Below, one piece after another: positions 39,606 to 48,848 of a stretch of 64,000 nucleotides of DNA. The stretch covers positions 851,276 through 915,275 of the forward strand of contig NZ_FOLM01000001.1 of NCBI RefSeq assembly GCF_900112355.1, read 5' to 3'. Numbering within the stretch: the first letter of the stretch is position 1; each line of letters opens with the position of its first letter. Both the position numbers and the translations under genes were made by a program. The stretch comes from Streptomyces aidingensis. Its GTDB lineage: Bacteria > Actinomycetota > Actinomycetes > Streptomycetales > Streptomycetaceae. Below the pieces are notes generated by a model, which saw only the letters and a list, made by a program, of their open reading frames with translations, did no database searches and was not told where the DNA came from.

Positions 39606-41468
39606 GTGCCCGCGACGACCCTTTCGAATGCGCCGGAACCGAGCCGTACCGACCCGGCCGTGATCCGCAACTTCTGCATCATCGCGCACATCGACCACGG
39701 CAAGTCGACTCTCGCCGACCGGATGCTCCAGCTCACCGAGGTGGTCGACAAACGGCAGATGCGCGAGCAGTACCTCGACCGCATGGACATCGAGCGCGAG
39801 CGGGGCATCACCATCAAGTCCCAGGCCGTGCGGATGCCCTGGGAGGCCGAGGGCACCCCGTACATCCTGAACATGATCGACACCCCGGGGCACGTGGACT
39901 TCACCTACGAGGTCTCGCGCTCGCTGGCGGCCTGCGAGGGCTGCGTCCTGCTGGTGGACGCCGCCCAGGGGATCGAGGCGCAGACCCTGGCCAATCTCTA
40001 TCTGGCCATGGAGAACGACCTCACCATCGTGCCGGTGCTGAACAAGATCGACCTGCCCGCGGCCCAGCCGGAGAAGTTCGCCGCCGAGCTGGCGCATCTG
40101 ATCGGCTGCGAGCCCGAGGACGTGCTGCGGGTCTCGGCCAAGACCGGCGAGGGCGTGCCCGGGCTGCTGGACCAGGTGGTGAAGCTGGTGCCGCCGCCGG
40201 TCGGCAATCCGGACGCGCCCGCCCGCGCCATGATCTTCGACTCCGTCTACGACGCCTACCGGGGCGTGGTCACCTATGTGAAGGTGGTGGACGGCCGGCT
40301 CGGCAGGCGCGAGCGGATCCAGATGATGTCCACCGGCGCCACCCATGAGCTGCTGGAGATCGGCACCAACTCGCCCGAGATGTCCGCCGCCGACGGCCTG
40401 GCCGTGGGCGAGGTGGGCTATCTGATCACCGGGGTGAAGGACGTCCGCCAGTCCCGGGTGGGTGACACCGTCACCACCCAGCACCGCGGCGCCACCGAGG
40501 CGCTGGGCGGCTACAAGGACCCCAAGCCGATGGTCTTCTCCGGGCTGTACCCGCTGGACGGCTCGCAGTACCCGGATCTGCGCGAGGCCCTGGACAAGCT
40601 CCAGCTCAACGACGCCGCCCTGGTCTACGAGCCGGAGACCTCGGCGGCGCTGGGCTTCGGCTTCCGGGTCGGCTTCCTCGGCCTGCTGCATCTGGAGGTG
40701 ATCAGGGAGCGGCTGGAGCGCGAGTTCGGCCTGTCGCTGATCGCCACCGCGCCCAATGTGGTCTACCGGGTGATCATGGAGGACCACAGCGAGCATGTGG
40801 TGACCAATCCCAGCGAATTCCCGGTGGGCAAGATCGCCGAGGTGCACGAGCCGGTGGTGCGGGCCACGCTGATCGCGCCCAGCGAGTATGTGGGGGCGAT
40901 CATGGAGCTGTGCCAGTCCCGGCGCGGCGCCATGCGGGGCATGGACTACCTCTCCGAGGAGCGGGTGGAGCTGCGCTACACCCTGCCGCTGGCCGAGATC
41001 GTCTTCGACTTCTTCGACGCCCTCAAGTCCAAGACCCGCGGCTACGCCTCCCTGGACTACGAGCCGACCGGCGAGCAGACCGCCGATCTGGTCAAGGTGG
41101 ACATCCTGCTGCACGGCGACAAGGTGGACGCCTTCTCCGCGATCGTGCACAAGGACAAGGCCTATGCGTACGGCGTGAAGATGGCGGCCAAGCTGAAGGA
41201 GCTGATTCCGCGGCAGCAGTTCGAGGTGCCGATCCAGGCCGCCGTCGGCGCCCGGGTGATCGCCCGGGAGACGGTGCGGGCGATGCGCAAGGACGTGCTC
41301 TCCAAGTGCTACGGCGGCGACATCTCGCGGAAGCGGAAGCTGCTGGAGAAGCAGAAGGAGGGCAAGAAGCGGATGAAGATGGTCGGACGGGTGGAGGTGC
41401 CGCAGGAGGCGTTCATCGCCGCGCTGTCCTCCGATTCCGGCCCCGGCGAGGGCAAGGGCAAGAAGTAG
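39606..41468 (+). CDS. lepA: Elongation factor 4 (LepA)
   Basis: A 620-residue ribosomal back-translocase GTPase. The GTPase domain shows G1 [10 protein letters not shown]2 [12 protein letters not shown]3 DTPGHVDF, G4 NKIDLP and G5 SAKTG; EF-G-like domains II, III and V follow, with the LepA-specific C-terminal domain ending in the basic [23 protein letters not shown] 39606 is chosen for AGGACC upstream and the normal length after about 20 variable residues. Confidence 0.96.
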   Translation: MPATTLSNAPEPSRTDPAVIRNFCIIAHIDHGKSTLADRMLQLTEVVDKRQMREQYLDRMDIERERGITIKSQAVRMPWEAEGTPYILNMIDTPGHVDFTYEVSRSLAACEGCVLLVDAAQGIEAQTLANLYLAMENDLTIVPVLNKIDLPAAQPEKFAAELAHLIGCEPEDVLRVSAKTGEGVPGLLDQVVKLVPPPVGNPDAPARAMIFDSVYDAYRGVVTYVKVVDGRLGRRERIQMMSTGATHELLEIGTNSPEMSAADGLAVGEVGYLITGVKDVRQSRVGDTVTTQHRGATEALGGYKDPKPMVFSGLYPLDGSQYPDLREALDKLQLNDAALVYEPETSAALGFGFRVGFLGLLHLEVIRERLEREFGLSLIATAPNVVYRVIMEDHSEHVVTNPSEFPVGKIAEVHEPVVRATLIAPSEYVGAIMELCQSRRGAMRGMDYLSEERVELRYTLPLAEIVFDFFDALKSKTRGYASLDYEPTGEQTADLVKVDILLHGDKVDAFSAIVHKDKAYAYGVKMAAKLKELIPRQQFEVPIQAAVGARVIARETVRAMRKDVLSKCYGGDISRKRKLLEKQKEGKKRMKMVGRVEVPQEAFIAALSSDSGPGEGKGKK

Positions 41469-41685
41469 CGCCCCGTCCCCGTCTCCCGCCCGTCTCCCGC
41501 CCGCTTCCCACCCGCCTCCGGTCCGCCCTGCCCTTCCCGGGCCGCGCGCCGCCGTGGCAAACGGGTGATCGTCGCCGCTTCCGGTTGCCGCCCCCGCCGG
41601 CCGGCCGTTGTGCAGGGCGCGGCGGCATCCGGGCGGCACGAGGGCCGTGTCCGCGCAGCAGGCCGCCGCGGAAGGGAATCCCGAC

Positions 41686-42030
41686 GTGAAGTACGCGAAG
41701 ACGGCAGCGGTGGTCGCGGGCTCGCTGATGGCGGTGGGTACCGCCGCCTCGACCGCCTCCGCGGCGCCGCGCACCGTTCAGGCCCCCGAGATGATCGGGA
41801 CCGTGTGCGCCACGGTCGCCGGACTGCACAGCGTCATGGACAGCACCCTCACCATGTCCGAGCAGGAGCCGGCCGGGCGGCAGGACCCGGTGTCAAAGCT
41901 CAATGCCGGGATGGACCGCACCGTGACCGACGCGGTGGGCCGGGTGGCCGCGGCCTGCCCGGGGCCCGCGGGCGGGGAGAATCTGCTCGGCGGGCTGCCG
42001 AGCGTCCTGGGCCCGTTCTCCGAGGCCTGA
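41686..42030 (+). CDS. small secreted protein
   Basis: A 114-residue exported protein: VKYAKTAAVVAGSLMAVGTA begins a signal peptide ending near ASTASA-AP. The mature part of about 85 residues has two cysteines (TVCATVAG and AAACPGP) that may form a disulphide. No domain is recognised. GTG 41686 has GGAAGGGA 8 bp upstream and places the signal peptide correctly; earlier starts would add a hydrophilic lead. A hairpin follows. Confidence 0.82.
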   Translation: MKYAKTAAVVAGSLMAVGTAASTASAAPRTVQAPEMIGTVCATVAGLHSVMDSTLTMSEQEPAGRQDPVSKLNAGMDRTVTDAVGRVAAACPGPAGGENLLGGLPSVLGPFSEA

Positions 42031-42078
42031 ACCGGCGGCCGGCCGCACGGCGCGGCACCGCACCGTCACCTTCCGTCG

Positions 42079-42110
42079 CCTTCCCGCCCGTCCGCGGGCG
42101 GGCGGGAAGG
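42079..42110 (+). terminator. terminator hairpin after the secreted protein
   Basis: Perfect 12-bp stem CCTTCCCGCCCG/CGGGCGGGAAGG, loop of 8. Confidence 0.8.
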
Positions 42111-42299
42111 CCGGGCCGCAGCTCCCGCCGCCCAGGGCAGCGGCACAGCACGCGCTGTGCGGCCCGCACAGTTCCGTGCCTTCTCCGCACCTTCTCTGTG
42201 CCGTCCCGGGCCGATGCCGGACAATGAAAGGCAACATCCTGGCATCGGCGCCGCACGGCCCCTTACAGAGCCTTGAGGGCGCCCCTTAGTCTGAGCGCC

Positions 42300-42319
42300 A
42301 CTCACGGTTACCCGTGAGT
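42300..42319. promoter_or_regulatory. inverted repeat ACTCACGG-TTAC-CCGTGAGT
   Basis: Perfect 8-bp arms around 4 bp, 30 bp before the acyl-CoA ligase start and just after a TAGTCT hexamer (about 42287). The position fits an operator overlapping the transcription start; the regulator is unknown. Confidence 0.6.
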
Positions 42320-42348
42320 ACCCAGCAGTGCGGGACCCGGAGGAACAC

Positions 42349-44235
42349 GTGAGCGAGAAGCAGAGCCCGATCGAGAACCGCCCGCCGTCGATGGCGCACC
42401 TGTTCCTCGACCGGGTCGAGGCCACCCCCGACGCCGAGGCGTACCGCTACCCGGTGCCCGCCCCGGGCGGCGGCCCGGACGACTGGCGCGGCTACACCTG
42501 GGCCGAGGCCGCGGACCGTGTCTTCGCGATCGCCGCCGGCCTGATGGACCTCGGCATCCGCCCGGAGGAGCGGGTCGCCATCGCCTCCGCCACCCGCGTC
42601 GACTGGATCCTGTCCGACCTGGGCATCATGTGCGCCGGCGGCGCCACCACCACCGTCTATCCGCAGACCAATGCCGAGGAGACCGCCTACATCCTCAAGG
42701 ACTCCGGCAGCCGGGTGCTGATCGCGGAGAACGCCGCACAGCTCGTCAAGGTGCGCGAGCAGCGCGCCGCCCTTCCCGAGCTGGCGCATGTGGTGGTGAT
42801 CGACCCCGAGGGCGCGGCCACCGCCGAGGGCGAGCCCGAGGGCTGGGTGCTCTCCCTGGCAGAGCTGGCCGAGCGCGGCCGGGAGTACCTGGAGAAGCAC
42901 CCGGACAGCGTGCGGGAGACCGTCCAGGGCCTGCGCCGTGAGCAGCTCGCCACCCTGATCTACACCTCCGGCACCACCGGCCGCCCCAAGGGTGTGCGAC
43001 TGCGCCAGGACTGCTGGTCGTACATGGGCCACGCCATCGCCGCCATCGACCTGCTGGAGCCCGAGGATGTGAGCTACCTCTGGCTGCCGCTGGCGCATGT
43101 CTTCGGCAAGGTGCTGATCTCCGGCCAGATCAAGGTCGGACACGTCTGCGCGGTGGACGGCCGGGTGGAGAAGATCGTGGAGAACCTGCCGACCGTGCGG
43201 CCGACCACCATGGCGGCCGTCCCGCGGATCTTCGAGAAGGTCTACAACGGCGCGGCCAACGCCGCCAAGGAGGGCGGTGCCGCCAAGTACCGGATCTTCC
43301 TCTGGGCGGCCGAGGTGGCCAAGGAGTACGGCCGGGTCACCCAGGAGAACTTCCGGCGCACCGGCAACCGCTCGGCGCCCCTGGGACTGCGGGCCAGGCA
43401 CGCGGTCGCCGACCGCCTGGTCTACAGCAAGCTGCGGGCCCGCTTCGGCGGCCGGATGCGCGCCGCCGTCTCCGGCTCCGCCGCGCTGGCCCCCGAGATC
43501 GGCTACTTCTTCTCCGGCGCCGGCATTCACATCCTGGAGGGCTACGGCCTGACCGAGAGCAGCGCGGCCAACTTCGTCAACCCGGGCGCGGCCTACCGCA
43601 CCGGCACGGTCGGCAAGGCACTGCCCGGCCTGGAGGTGCGGATCGCCGACGACGGCGAGATCCTGCTGCGCGGCCCGGGCGTGATGGAGGGCTACCACGG
43701 GCTGCCGGAGAAGACCGCCGAGGTGCTGGAGCCGGACGGCTGGTTCCACACCGGCGACATCGGCGAGCTGTCCGAGGACGGCTATCTGCGGATCACCGAC
43801 CGCAAGAAGGATCTGTTCAAGACCTCCGGCGGCAAGTACATCGCGCCGACCGAGGTGGAGGGCCGGTTCAAGGCGGTGTGCCCGTATGTTTCGAACATCC
43901 TGGTGATCGGCGCGGACCGGAACTTCTGCACCGCGCTGATTGCCCTGGACCCGGTCGCGCTGGCCGCCTGGGCGGCCGAGACGCCGGGCCTGGCGGGCAG
44001 GCCGTACGCGGAGATCGTCGCCGACGACCGGACCGTGGCGATGATCGACGGCTATGTGCGGCAGCTCAACGAGGGTCTGCAGAAGTGGCAGACGATCAAG
44101 AAGTTCCGGCTGCTGCCGCGCGACCTCGATGTGGAGCACGGTGAGCTGACCCCGAGCCTGAAGCTGAAGCGTCCGGTGGTGGAGAACGAATACCGCGAGC
44201 TGATCGAGGAGATGTACGAGGGCGCCCGCGCGTAG
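42349..44235 (+). CDS. Long-chain fatty acid--CoA ligase (AMP-forming)
   Basis: A 628-residue adenylate-forming enzyme of the FadD15-like long-chain acyl-CoA synthetase group. Visible motifs: the P-loop YTSGTTGRPKGVRL (about 205), GYGLTESSAANFVNPGA (about 398), GWFHTGDIGEL (about 464) and DRKKDLFKTSGGKYIAP (about 485-500, with the catalytic Lys further down at about 608 in LTPSLKLKRP). GTG 42349 has GGAGGA close upstream. The palindrome ahead of it suggests specific repression, perhaps by a fatty-acid-responsive regulator. Confidence 0.92.
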   Translation: MSEKQSPIENRPPSMAHLFLDRVEATPDAEAYRYPVPAPGGGPDDWRGYTWAEAADRVFAIAAGLMDLGIRPEERVAIASATRVDWILSDLGIMCAGGATTTVYPQTNAEETAYILKDSGSRVLIAENAAQLVKVREQRAALPELAHVVVIDPEGAATAEGEPEGWVLSLAELAERGREYLEKHPDSVRETVQGLRREQLATLIYTSGTTGRPKGVRLRQDCWSYMGHAIAAIDLLEPEDVSYLWLPLAHVFGKVLISGQIKVGHVCAVDGRVEKIVENLPTVRPTTMAAVPRIFEKVYNGAANAAKEGGAAKYRIFLWAAEVAKEYGRVTQENFRRTGNRSAPLGLRARHAVADRLVYSKLRARFGGRMRAAVSGSAALAPEIGYFFSGAGIHILEGYGLTESSAANFVNPGAAYRTGTVGKALPGLEVRIADDGEILLRGPGVMEGYHGLPEKTAEVLEPDGWFHTGDIGELSEDGYLRITDRKKDLFKTSGGKYIAPTEVEGRFKAVCPYVSNILVIGADRNFCTALIALDPVALAAWAAETPGLAGRPYAEIVADDRTVAMIDGYVRQLNEGLQKWQTIKKFRLLPRDLDVEHGELTPSLKLKRPVVENEYRELIEEMYEGARA

Positions 44236-44413
44236 CGCCTGCGGCGCGTCCGCCGCTCGCCGGGTGTCCTCGCGGTCGCCGCGGTCGCCGCGGTCCGCCC
44301 TCGCACCCGGCCGGGCCGCGGCGGGCCGGGGACGCCCGTGCCGTGGCCCGGCCGGCTCCGGGCCTTCCCGGGTGGCGTGGCGGCGGCCCGGACGGGTGCG
44401 GCGCCGGGTGCGG

Positions 44414-44419
44414 GACAAT
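44414..44419 (+). promoter_or_regulatory. -10-like GACAAT of hemW
   Basis: GACAAT ends 7 bp before ATG 44427; the GGAAGG between them is too close to be a ribosome binding site. Confidence 0.35.
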
Positions 44420-44426
44420 GGAAGGC

Positions 44427-45662
44427 ATGCCCTCCGCACTTCCCGCCGGTGAGCCCGTGCCCGCCTCGGGCGCGCTGCCGCCCGCCGCGCTGCGCGGCGC
44501 CGCGCAGCGTCCGCTCGGCTTCTACCTGCACGTCCCGTACTGCGCCAGCCGCTGCGGCTACTGCGACTTCAACACCTACACCGCGAGCGAGCTGCGCCTG
44601 GCGCAGGCCCCGGCCACGGCGTCCCGGGAGAGCTATGCCGCCACCCTCGCCGAGGAGATCCGGCTGGCCCGCAAGGTCCTCGGCGACGATCCGCGCCCGG
44701 CCCGCACGGTGTTCTTCGGCGGCGGCACCCCCACCCTGCTGCCCGCCGAGGACCTGGTGCGGATGCTGGACACCGTGCGGCAGGAGTTCTCGCTGGCGCC
44801 GGACGCGGAGATCACCACCGAGGCCAATCCGGAGAGCGTCACCCCGGCGTATCTGGCCGCGCTGCGGGCGGGCGGTTTCACCCGGATCTCGTTCGGCATG
44901 CAGTCCGCCCGCGCGCATGTGCTGCGGGTGCTGGACCGCAGCCACACCCCCGGCCGGCCCGAGCGGTGTGTGGCCGAGGCCCGGGCGGCCGGGTTCGAGC
45001 ACATCAATCTGGACCTGATCTACGGCACCCCGGGGGAGAGCGACGACGACTGGCGTGCCTCCCTGGACGCCGCCCTGTCCGCCGGGCCGGACCACATTTC
45101 GGCCTACTCGCTGATCGTGGAGGAGGGCACCCGGCTCGCCCGGCGCATCCGGCGCGGCGAGCTCCCGCCCACCGACGAGGACCAGCACGCGGACCGCTAT
45201 CTGATCGCCGAGGAAACCCTGGGCGCGGCCGGTTTCTCCTGGTACGAGGTGTCCAACTGGGCCGCCTCGCCGGACAGCCGCTGCCGGCACAACGACCTGT
45301 ACTGGCGGGGCGCCGACTGGTGGGGGGCCGGTCCGGGCGCGCACAGCCACATCGGCGGCACCCGCTGGTGGAACGTCAGGCACCCGGCCGCCTATGCCGC
45401 CGCCCTGGCCGCGGGGCGGTCCCCGGGGGCGGGCCGGGAGACCCTGACCGCCGAGGACCGCCGCATCGAGCGGATCATGCTGGAGCTGCGGCTCTCCGGC
45501 GGCTGCCCGCTGGAGCTGCTGACCGGGGCCGCGCGGCGCGCCGCCGAGCAGGCCGTCGCCGACGGCCTGCTCGACCCGGTCCCGCACCGCGGGGGGCGGG
45601 CAGTGCTGACCCTGCGGGGCCGGCTGCTGGCGGACGCCGTGATCCGCGACCTCACCGACTGA
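44427..45662 (+). CDS. hemW: Radical SAM heme chaperone HemW
   Basis: A 411-residue HemW, formerly annotated as an oxygen-independent coproporphyrinogen III oxidase; HemW carries heme to apoproteins rather than oxidising coproporphyrinogen. The cluster motif is C-A-S-R-C-G-Y-C-D-F at about residues 40-50, followed by TVFFGGGTPTLL, FGMQSARAHVL and NLDLIYGTPGES. Start ATG 44427 gives the usual MPSALPAGEP; ATG 44418 is in frame. It is convergent with the exporter gene 15 bp away. Confidence 0.93.
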   Translation: MPSALPAGEPVPASGALPPAALRGAAQRPLGFYLHVPYCASRCGYCDFNTYTASELRLAQAPATASRESYAATLAEEIRLARKVLGDDPRPARTVFFGGGTPTLLPAEDLVRMLDTVRQEFSLAPDAEITTEANPESVTPAYLAALRAGGFTRISFGMQSARAHVLRVLDRSHTPGRPERCVAEARAAGFEHINLDLIYGTPGESDDDWRASLDAALSAGPDHISAYSLIVEEGTRLARRIRRGELPPTDEDQHADRYLIAEETLGAAGFSWYEVSNWAASPDSRCRHNDLYWRGADWWGAGPGAHSHIGGTRWWNVRHPAAYAAALAAGRSPGAGRETLTAEDRRIERIMLELRLSGGCPLELLTGAARRAAEQAVADGLLDPVPHRGGRAVLTLRGRLLADAVIRDLTD

Positions 45663-45677
45663 GCGGTCCGGCCCCTG

Positions 45678-47255
45678 TCACCCGGCCGTCGGGCCCACGG
45701 GCGTGCCGGACCCGGCCGGGGTGTACTCCGACGGCGCCCCGCTCCGCACGCGGCCGCCGTTCCCGCCGGCGGGGGCCGCGCCGTCCTGGGGGAGGGCCTC
45801 GCCGCGGGCGTTGGCGGCGCGCAGCGCGATCACCGCCGCGGCCACCAGGAACACCCCGCTCGCCAGCAGCGCCCGCCGGTAGCCGCCGGTCAGCGCCTCC
45901 GGCGCGGCCAGCCCTTCCCTGAACAGGTCATTGGTCCGGGCGGTGGCCAGCGCCGAGAAGATCGCCAGGCCGAGCGCGGCGCCGAGCTGCTGCGAGGTGT
46001 TGAGCAGCCCCGCCGCCAGCCCGGCCTTGTCGGCCGGCACCCCGGCGTTGGCCGCCGTGGTCACCGCGACGAACACCGCGCCCAGCCCGACCGACATCAC
46101 CAGCAGGCCCGGCAGCAGATCGACCGGGTAGGAGCCGTCCACCGGAATGCGGGAGAGGTAGAGGACCCCGGCCGCGCCGGTCAGCGAGCCGGCCACGATC
46201 ACCGGCCTGGTCCCGGTCCGGGTGAACAGCCGCGAGGACACTCCGGCGGCGATCGCGATGCCCGCCGTCACCGGCAGATATGCCGCGCCGGACGTGAGCG
46301 CCGACCAGCCCAGCACGTTCTGCATGTACAGGGTCAGGAAGAAGAACATCGAGAAGAAGCCGGCGAAGCCCATCAGCAGGGTCACATCCGCGGCGGCCAG
46401 CCCCTTGATCCGGAAGATGGACAGCGGCGCCAGCGGATTGCGGGTGCGCCGCTCGTTGATCACGAACGCCGCCAGCAGCAGCACCGCGGTGGTCAGCCCG
46501 CCGATCGTGCGGGCGGTGCCCCAGCCGCGGTCCGGTGCCTCCACCAGGGCGTACACGGCGAGCAGCATGCCGCCGGTGGCCAAGGCCGCGCCGAGCGAGT
46601 CGAAGTTCCGCAGCCGGGCCGCGGCCCGCTCCGGGCGCTCGCCGCCCACCAGCCGGAAGACCGCCACCAGCACCACCGCGCACACCGGGAGGTTGACCCA
46701 GAACACCCAGCGCCAGTCCAGGGTCTCCGAGAGCAGCCCGCCGAAGAACACTCCGGCCGCCGCGGCCAGACCCGAGACCGCTCCCCACACACCGAGCGCG
46801 GTGTTGCGGTCCCGGCCCTCCTTGAAGGAGGTGGTGAGGATGGACAGCCCGGCCGGTGCCATCAGCGCCGCGCCGACCCCCTGCACCAGCCGCGCGGCGA
46901 CCAGTACCTCCGGGCTCTGTGCCAGGCCGCCGGCCAGGGAGGCCAGGGCGAAGGTCACCACCCCGGCGACCAGCACCCGCCGCCGTCCCAGCAGATCGGC
47001 CAGCCGCCCTCCCAGCAGCAGGAAGCCGCCGTAGGTCAGCACATAGCCGCTGAGCACCCACTGAAGGTTCTGCTGCGAGAAGTCCAGCTCACGCTGGATC
47101 GACGGCAGCGCCACATTGACGATGGACGAGTCCAGGATGTCCAGGAACTGGACGGTGCAGAGCAGGATCAGCGTCAGCACGCCGCGCCGTGTCGCCAGAA
47201 ACCGCTCCTCCCCTTCCGCCCGCCGGCTTCCCGCCCGCACCGCATCAGAAGTCAT
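45678..47255 (-). CDS. MFS drug exporter, DHA2 (EmrB/QacA) family
   Basis: A 525-residue multidrug exporter with about 14 transmembrane helices. Early motifs FLDILDSSIVNVALPSIQRE (motif D1 region) and GGRLADLLGRRRVLVAG (motif A), then ARLVQGVGAALMAPAG (motif C-like antiporter region) support proton-coupled drug export. It ends in a disordered Gly/Pro-rich tail. It is divergent from a TetR regulator 84 bp away, with a 22-bp palindrome between, so it is probably the target of that repressor. Substrate cannot be told from sequence. Confidence 0.92.
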   Translation of the reverse strand: MTSDAVRAGSRRAEGEERFLATRRGVLTLILLCTVQFLDILDSSIVNVALPSIQRELDFSQQNLQWVLSGYVLTYGGFLLLGGRLADLLGRRRVLVAGVVTFALASLAGGLAQSPEVLVAARLVQGVGAALMAPAGLSILTTSFKEGRDRNTALGVWGAVSGLAAAAGVFFGGLLSETLDWRWVFWVNLPVCAVVLVAVFRLVGGERPERAAARLRNFDSLGAALATGGMLLAVYALVEAPDRGWGTARTIGGLTTAVLLLAAFVINERRTRNPLAPLSIFRIKGLAAADVTLLMGFAGFFSMFFFLTLYMQNVLGWSALTSGAAYLPVTAGIAIAAGVSSRLFTRTGTRPVIVAGSLTGAAGVLYLSRIPVDGSYPVDLLPGLLVMSVGLGAVFVAVTTAANAGVPADKAGLAAGLLNTSQQLGAALGLAIFSALATARTNDLFREGLAAPEALTGGYRRALLASGVFLVAAAVIALRAANARGEALPQDGAAPAGGNGGRVRSGAPSEYTPAGSGTPVGPTAG

Positions 47256-47276
47256 GATCGTCCGTCTCCCGTCCCG

Positions 47277-47298
47277 TAGTTAGTTGGGTAACTAACTA
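47277..47298. promoter_or_regulatory. operator of the exporter/TetR pair
   Basis: Perfect 9-bp arms TAGTTAGTT and AACTAACTA around GGGT, unusually AT-rich for this genome, 21 bp from the exporter start and 41 bp from the regulator start. Strong candidate binding site of the TetR protein. Confidence 0.85.
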
Positions 47299-47326
47299 AG
47301 CAGGGTTCGGTTCCTGCCGCAAGGGT

Positions 47327-47332
47327 TATCCT
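47327..47332 (+). promoter_or_regulatory. -10 box TATCCT of the TetR gene
   Basis: TATCCT ends 7 bp before ATG 47340, consistent with a leaderless message and control by the adjacent palindrome. Confidence 0.5.
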
Positions 47333-47339
47333 GAGTCTG

Positions 47340-47954
47340 ATGACTGACTCACCACTCGCGGAACGGCGGGCCGGCGGCCGGCGCGGCGGCAAGCGCGAGC
47401 GGCTGATCGGGGCCGCCCTGGACCTGCTCCACCGGCAGGGCGTGGCGCGCACCTCGCTGGCCCAGGTCGCCGAGGCCGCCGATGTCCCGCTGGGCAATGT
47501 CTACTACTACTTCAAGACCAAGGACGACCTGGTCCGCGCGGTGATCGATGCGCACGCGGAGCGGGTGCGGGCCACCTTCGCCGCCTACCGGGCGGCCCAT
47601 CCCGACCCGCGGGACCGGCTCAAGGCGTTCGCCGCCCAGATCGGCGCCAGCGGCGGCTATGCGGCCCGCCACGGCTGCCCGATGGGCTCGCTCTGCTCCG
47701 AGCTGGACAAGCGCGAGGACGGCGGCCTGGACCAGGAATCCGCCACCCTGATGACCCTGGGCGTGGACTGGGTCCGCGAGCAGTTCCAGCTCCTCGGGCA
47801 CTCCGCCGAGGACGCCGGGGATCTGGCGGTGACCTTCATCTCCGTCTTCCAGGGCGCCTCGCTGCTCTCCAACACCTTCCGCGACCCCGGCCTGATGTCC
47901 CGCCAGGCCGCGTTCCTCACTCGCTGGATCGACGACCAGGCCCGGGCGGGCTGA
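47340..47954 (+). CDS. TetR/AcrR family transcriptional repressor
   Basis: A 204-residue TetR regulator. The N-terminal helix-turn-helix is LIGAALDLLHRQGVARTSLA...VAEAADVPLGNVYYYFKTKD; the ligand-binding domain contains GCPMGSLCSEL, the hallmark of the LmrA/YxaF C-terminal group that often responds to drugs or flavonoids. It probably represses both itself and the divergent exporter from the shared palindrome. Confidence 0.93.
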   Translation: MTDSPLAERRAGGRRGGKRERLIGAALDLLHRQGVARTSLAQVAEAADVPLGNVYYYFKTKDDLVRAVIDAHAERVRATFAAYRAAHPDPRDRLKAFAAQIGASGGYAARHGCPMGSLCSELDKREDGGLDQESATLMTLGVDWVREQFQLLGHSAEDAGDLAVTFISVFQGASLLSNTFRDPGLMSRQAAFLTRWIDDQARAG

Positions 47955-47963
47955 GCGGGCGGC

Positions 47964-47995
47964 GGCCGGGGCGGTGACTAGGCCGGGGCGGTGAC
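47964..47995. repeat. 15-bp direct repeat at the DUF3097 stop
   Basis: GGCCGGGGCGGTGAC occurs at 47964-47978 and 47981-47995, two bases apart; the TAG stop of the minus-strand gene sits at the junction, so the codons for the last five residues are duplicated behind the stop. Confidence 0.75.
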
Positions 47996-48811
47996 GTGGT
48001 CGATGAGGTGTTCCACCGGGCCCAGCAGGCCGGGTTCCAGGTCCTTGTAGCTGCGGACGGCGGCGAGGATGCGGCGCCAGGCGGCGGCGGTGTCCGGCGG
48101 CCAGCCGAGTGCCCGGCAGACGCCGGTCTTCCAGTCCTGGCCGGGCGGCACCACCGGCCAGCGGTCCAGGCGCAGCGCCGAGGGTCTGACGGCCTGCCAG
48201 ATGTCGATGTACGGGTGGCCGGTGACCAGCACATGCGGATCGGTGACCGCGGCGGCGATACGCGACTCCTTGGAACCCGGGACCAGATGGTCCACCAGAA
48301 CACCCAGGCGGGCATCGGCCGAGGGGCCGAACCCGGCGACCACGGCCGGCAGATCGTCGATGCCGGAGAGGTATTCGACGACGACCCCCTCGACGCGCAG
48401 GTCGTCGCCCCAGACCTTCTCCACCAGCTCGGCGTCGTGGCGGCCCTCCACATAGATCCGGCCGGCCCGCGCCACCCGGGCCCGGGCGCCCGGGACGGCG
48501 ACCGAACCGGAGGCCGTACGGCGGGCCGGGGCACCGGCCCCCGGGGCGGCGGGCCGGGGCGGGACCAGGGTCACCGGCCTGCCGTCGATCAGAAAGCGGC
48601 GGGGCTCCAGCGGAAAGGCGCGGTGGACGCCGAAGCGGTCCTCCAGGGTGACCGCCGGGCCGCCGGCGGTCTTCTCGGTGCGGATGACGGCGCCGCAGAA
48701 GCCGGTGACCGAGTCCTCCACGACCAGCCCGGGCTCGGCGGGCACATCGGGGACCGCGGCGGGCCGGCGCTTCCAGGGCGGGGTGAGATCGACGTCGGAG
48801 TACCTGTCCAC
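47978..48811 (-). CDS. DUF3097 family protein
   Basis: A 277-residue protein of the actinobacterial DUF3097 family. RIYVEGRHDAELVEKVWGDD (about 125-150) resembles a TOPRIM-like fold, followed by VEYLSGIDDLPAVVAGFGPS, GVLVDHLVPGSKESRIA and TGHPYIDIWQAV; a nucleic-acid role has been suggested by such TOPRIM similarity but is unproven. GTG 48811 is chosen because the residues VDRYSDVDLTPPWKR match family starts, and TATTCT ends 6 bp upstream. Confidence 0.88.
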   Translation of the reverse strand: MDRYSDVDLTPPWKRRPAAVPDVPAEPGLVVEDSVTGFCGAVIRTEKTAGGPAVTLEDRFGVHRAFPLEPRRFLIDGRPVTLVPPRPAAPGAGAPARRTASGSVAVPGARARVARAGRIYVEGRHDAELVEKVWGDDLRVEGVVVEYLSGIDDLPAVVAGFGPSADARLGVLVDHLVPGSKESRIAAAVTDPHVLVTGHPYIDIWQAVRPSALRLDRWPVVPPGQDWKTGVCRALGWPPDTAAAWRRILAAVRSYKDLEPGLLGPVEHLIDHVTAPA

Positions 48812-48817
48812 GGGGTG

Positions 48818-48823
48818 AGAATA
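48818..48823 (-). promoter_or_regulatory. -10 box TATTCT (minus strand)
   Basis: Six bp before GTG 48811 with no ribosome binding site; likely leaderless. Confidence 0.5.
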
Positions 48824-48848
48824 CGGGCGCCGGTCCGGCCGGGGACGG

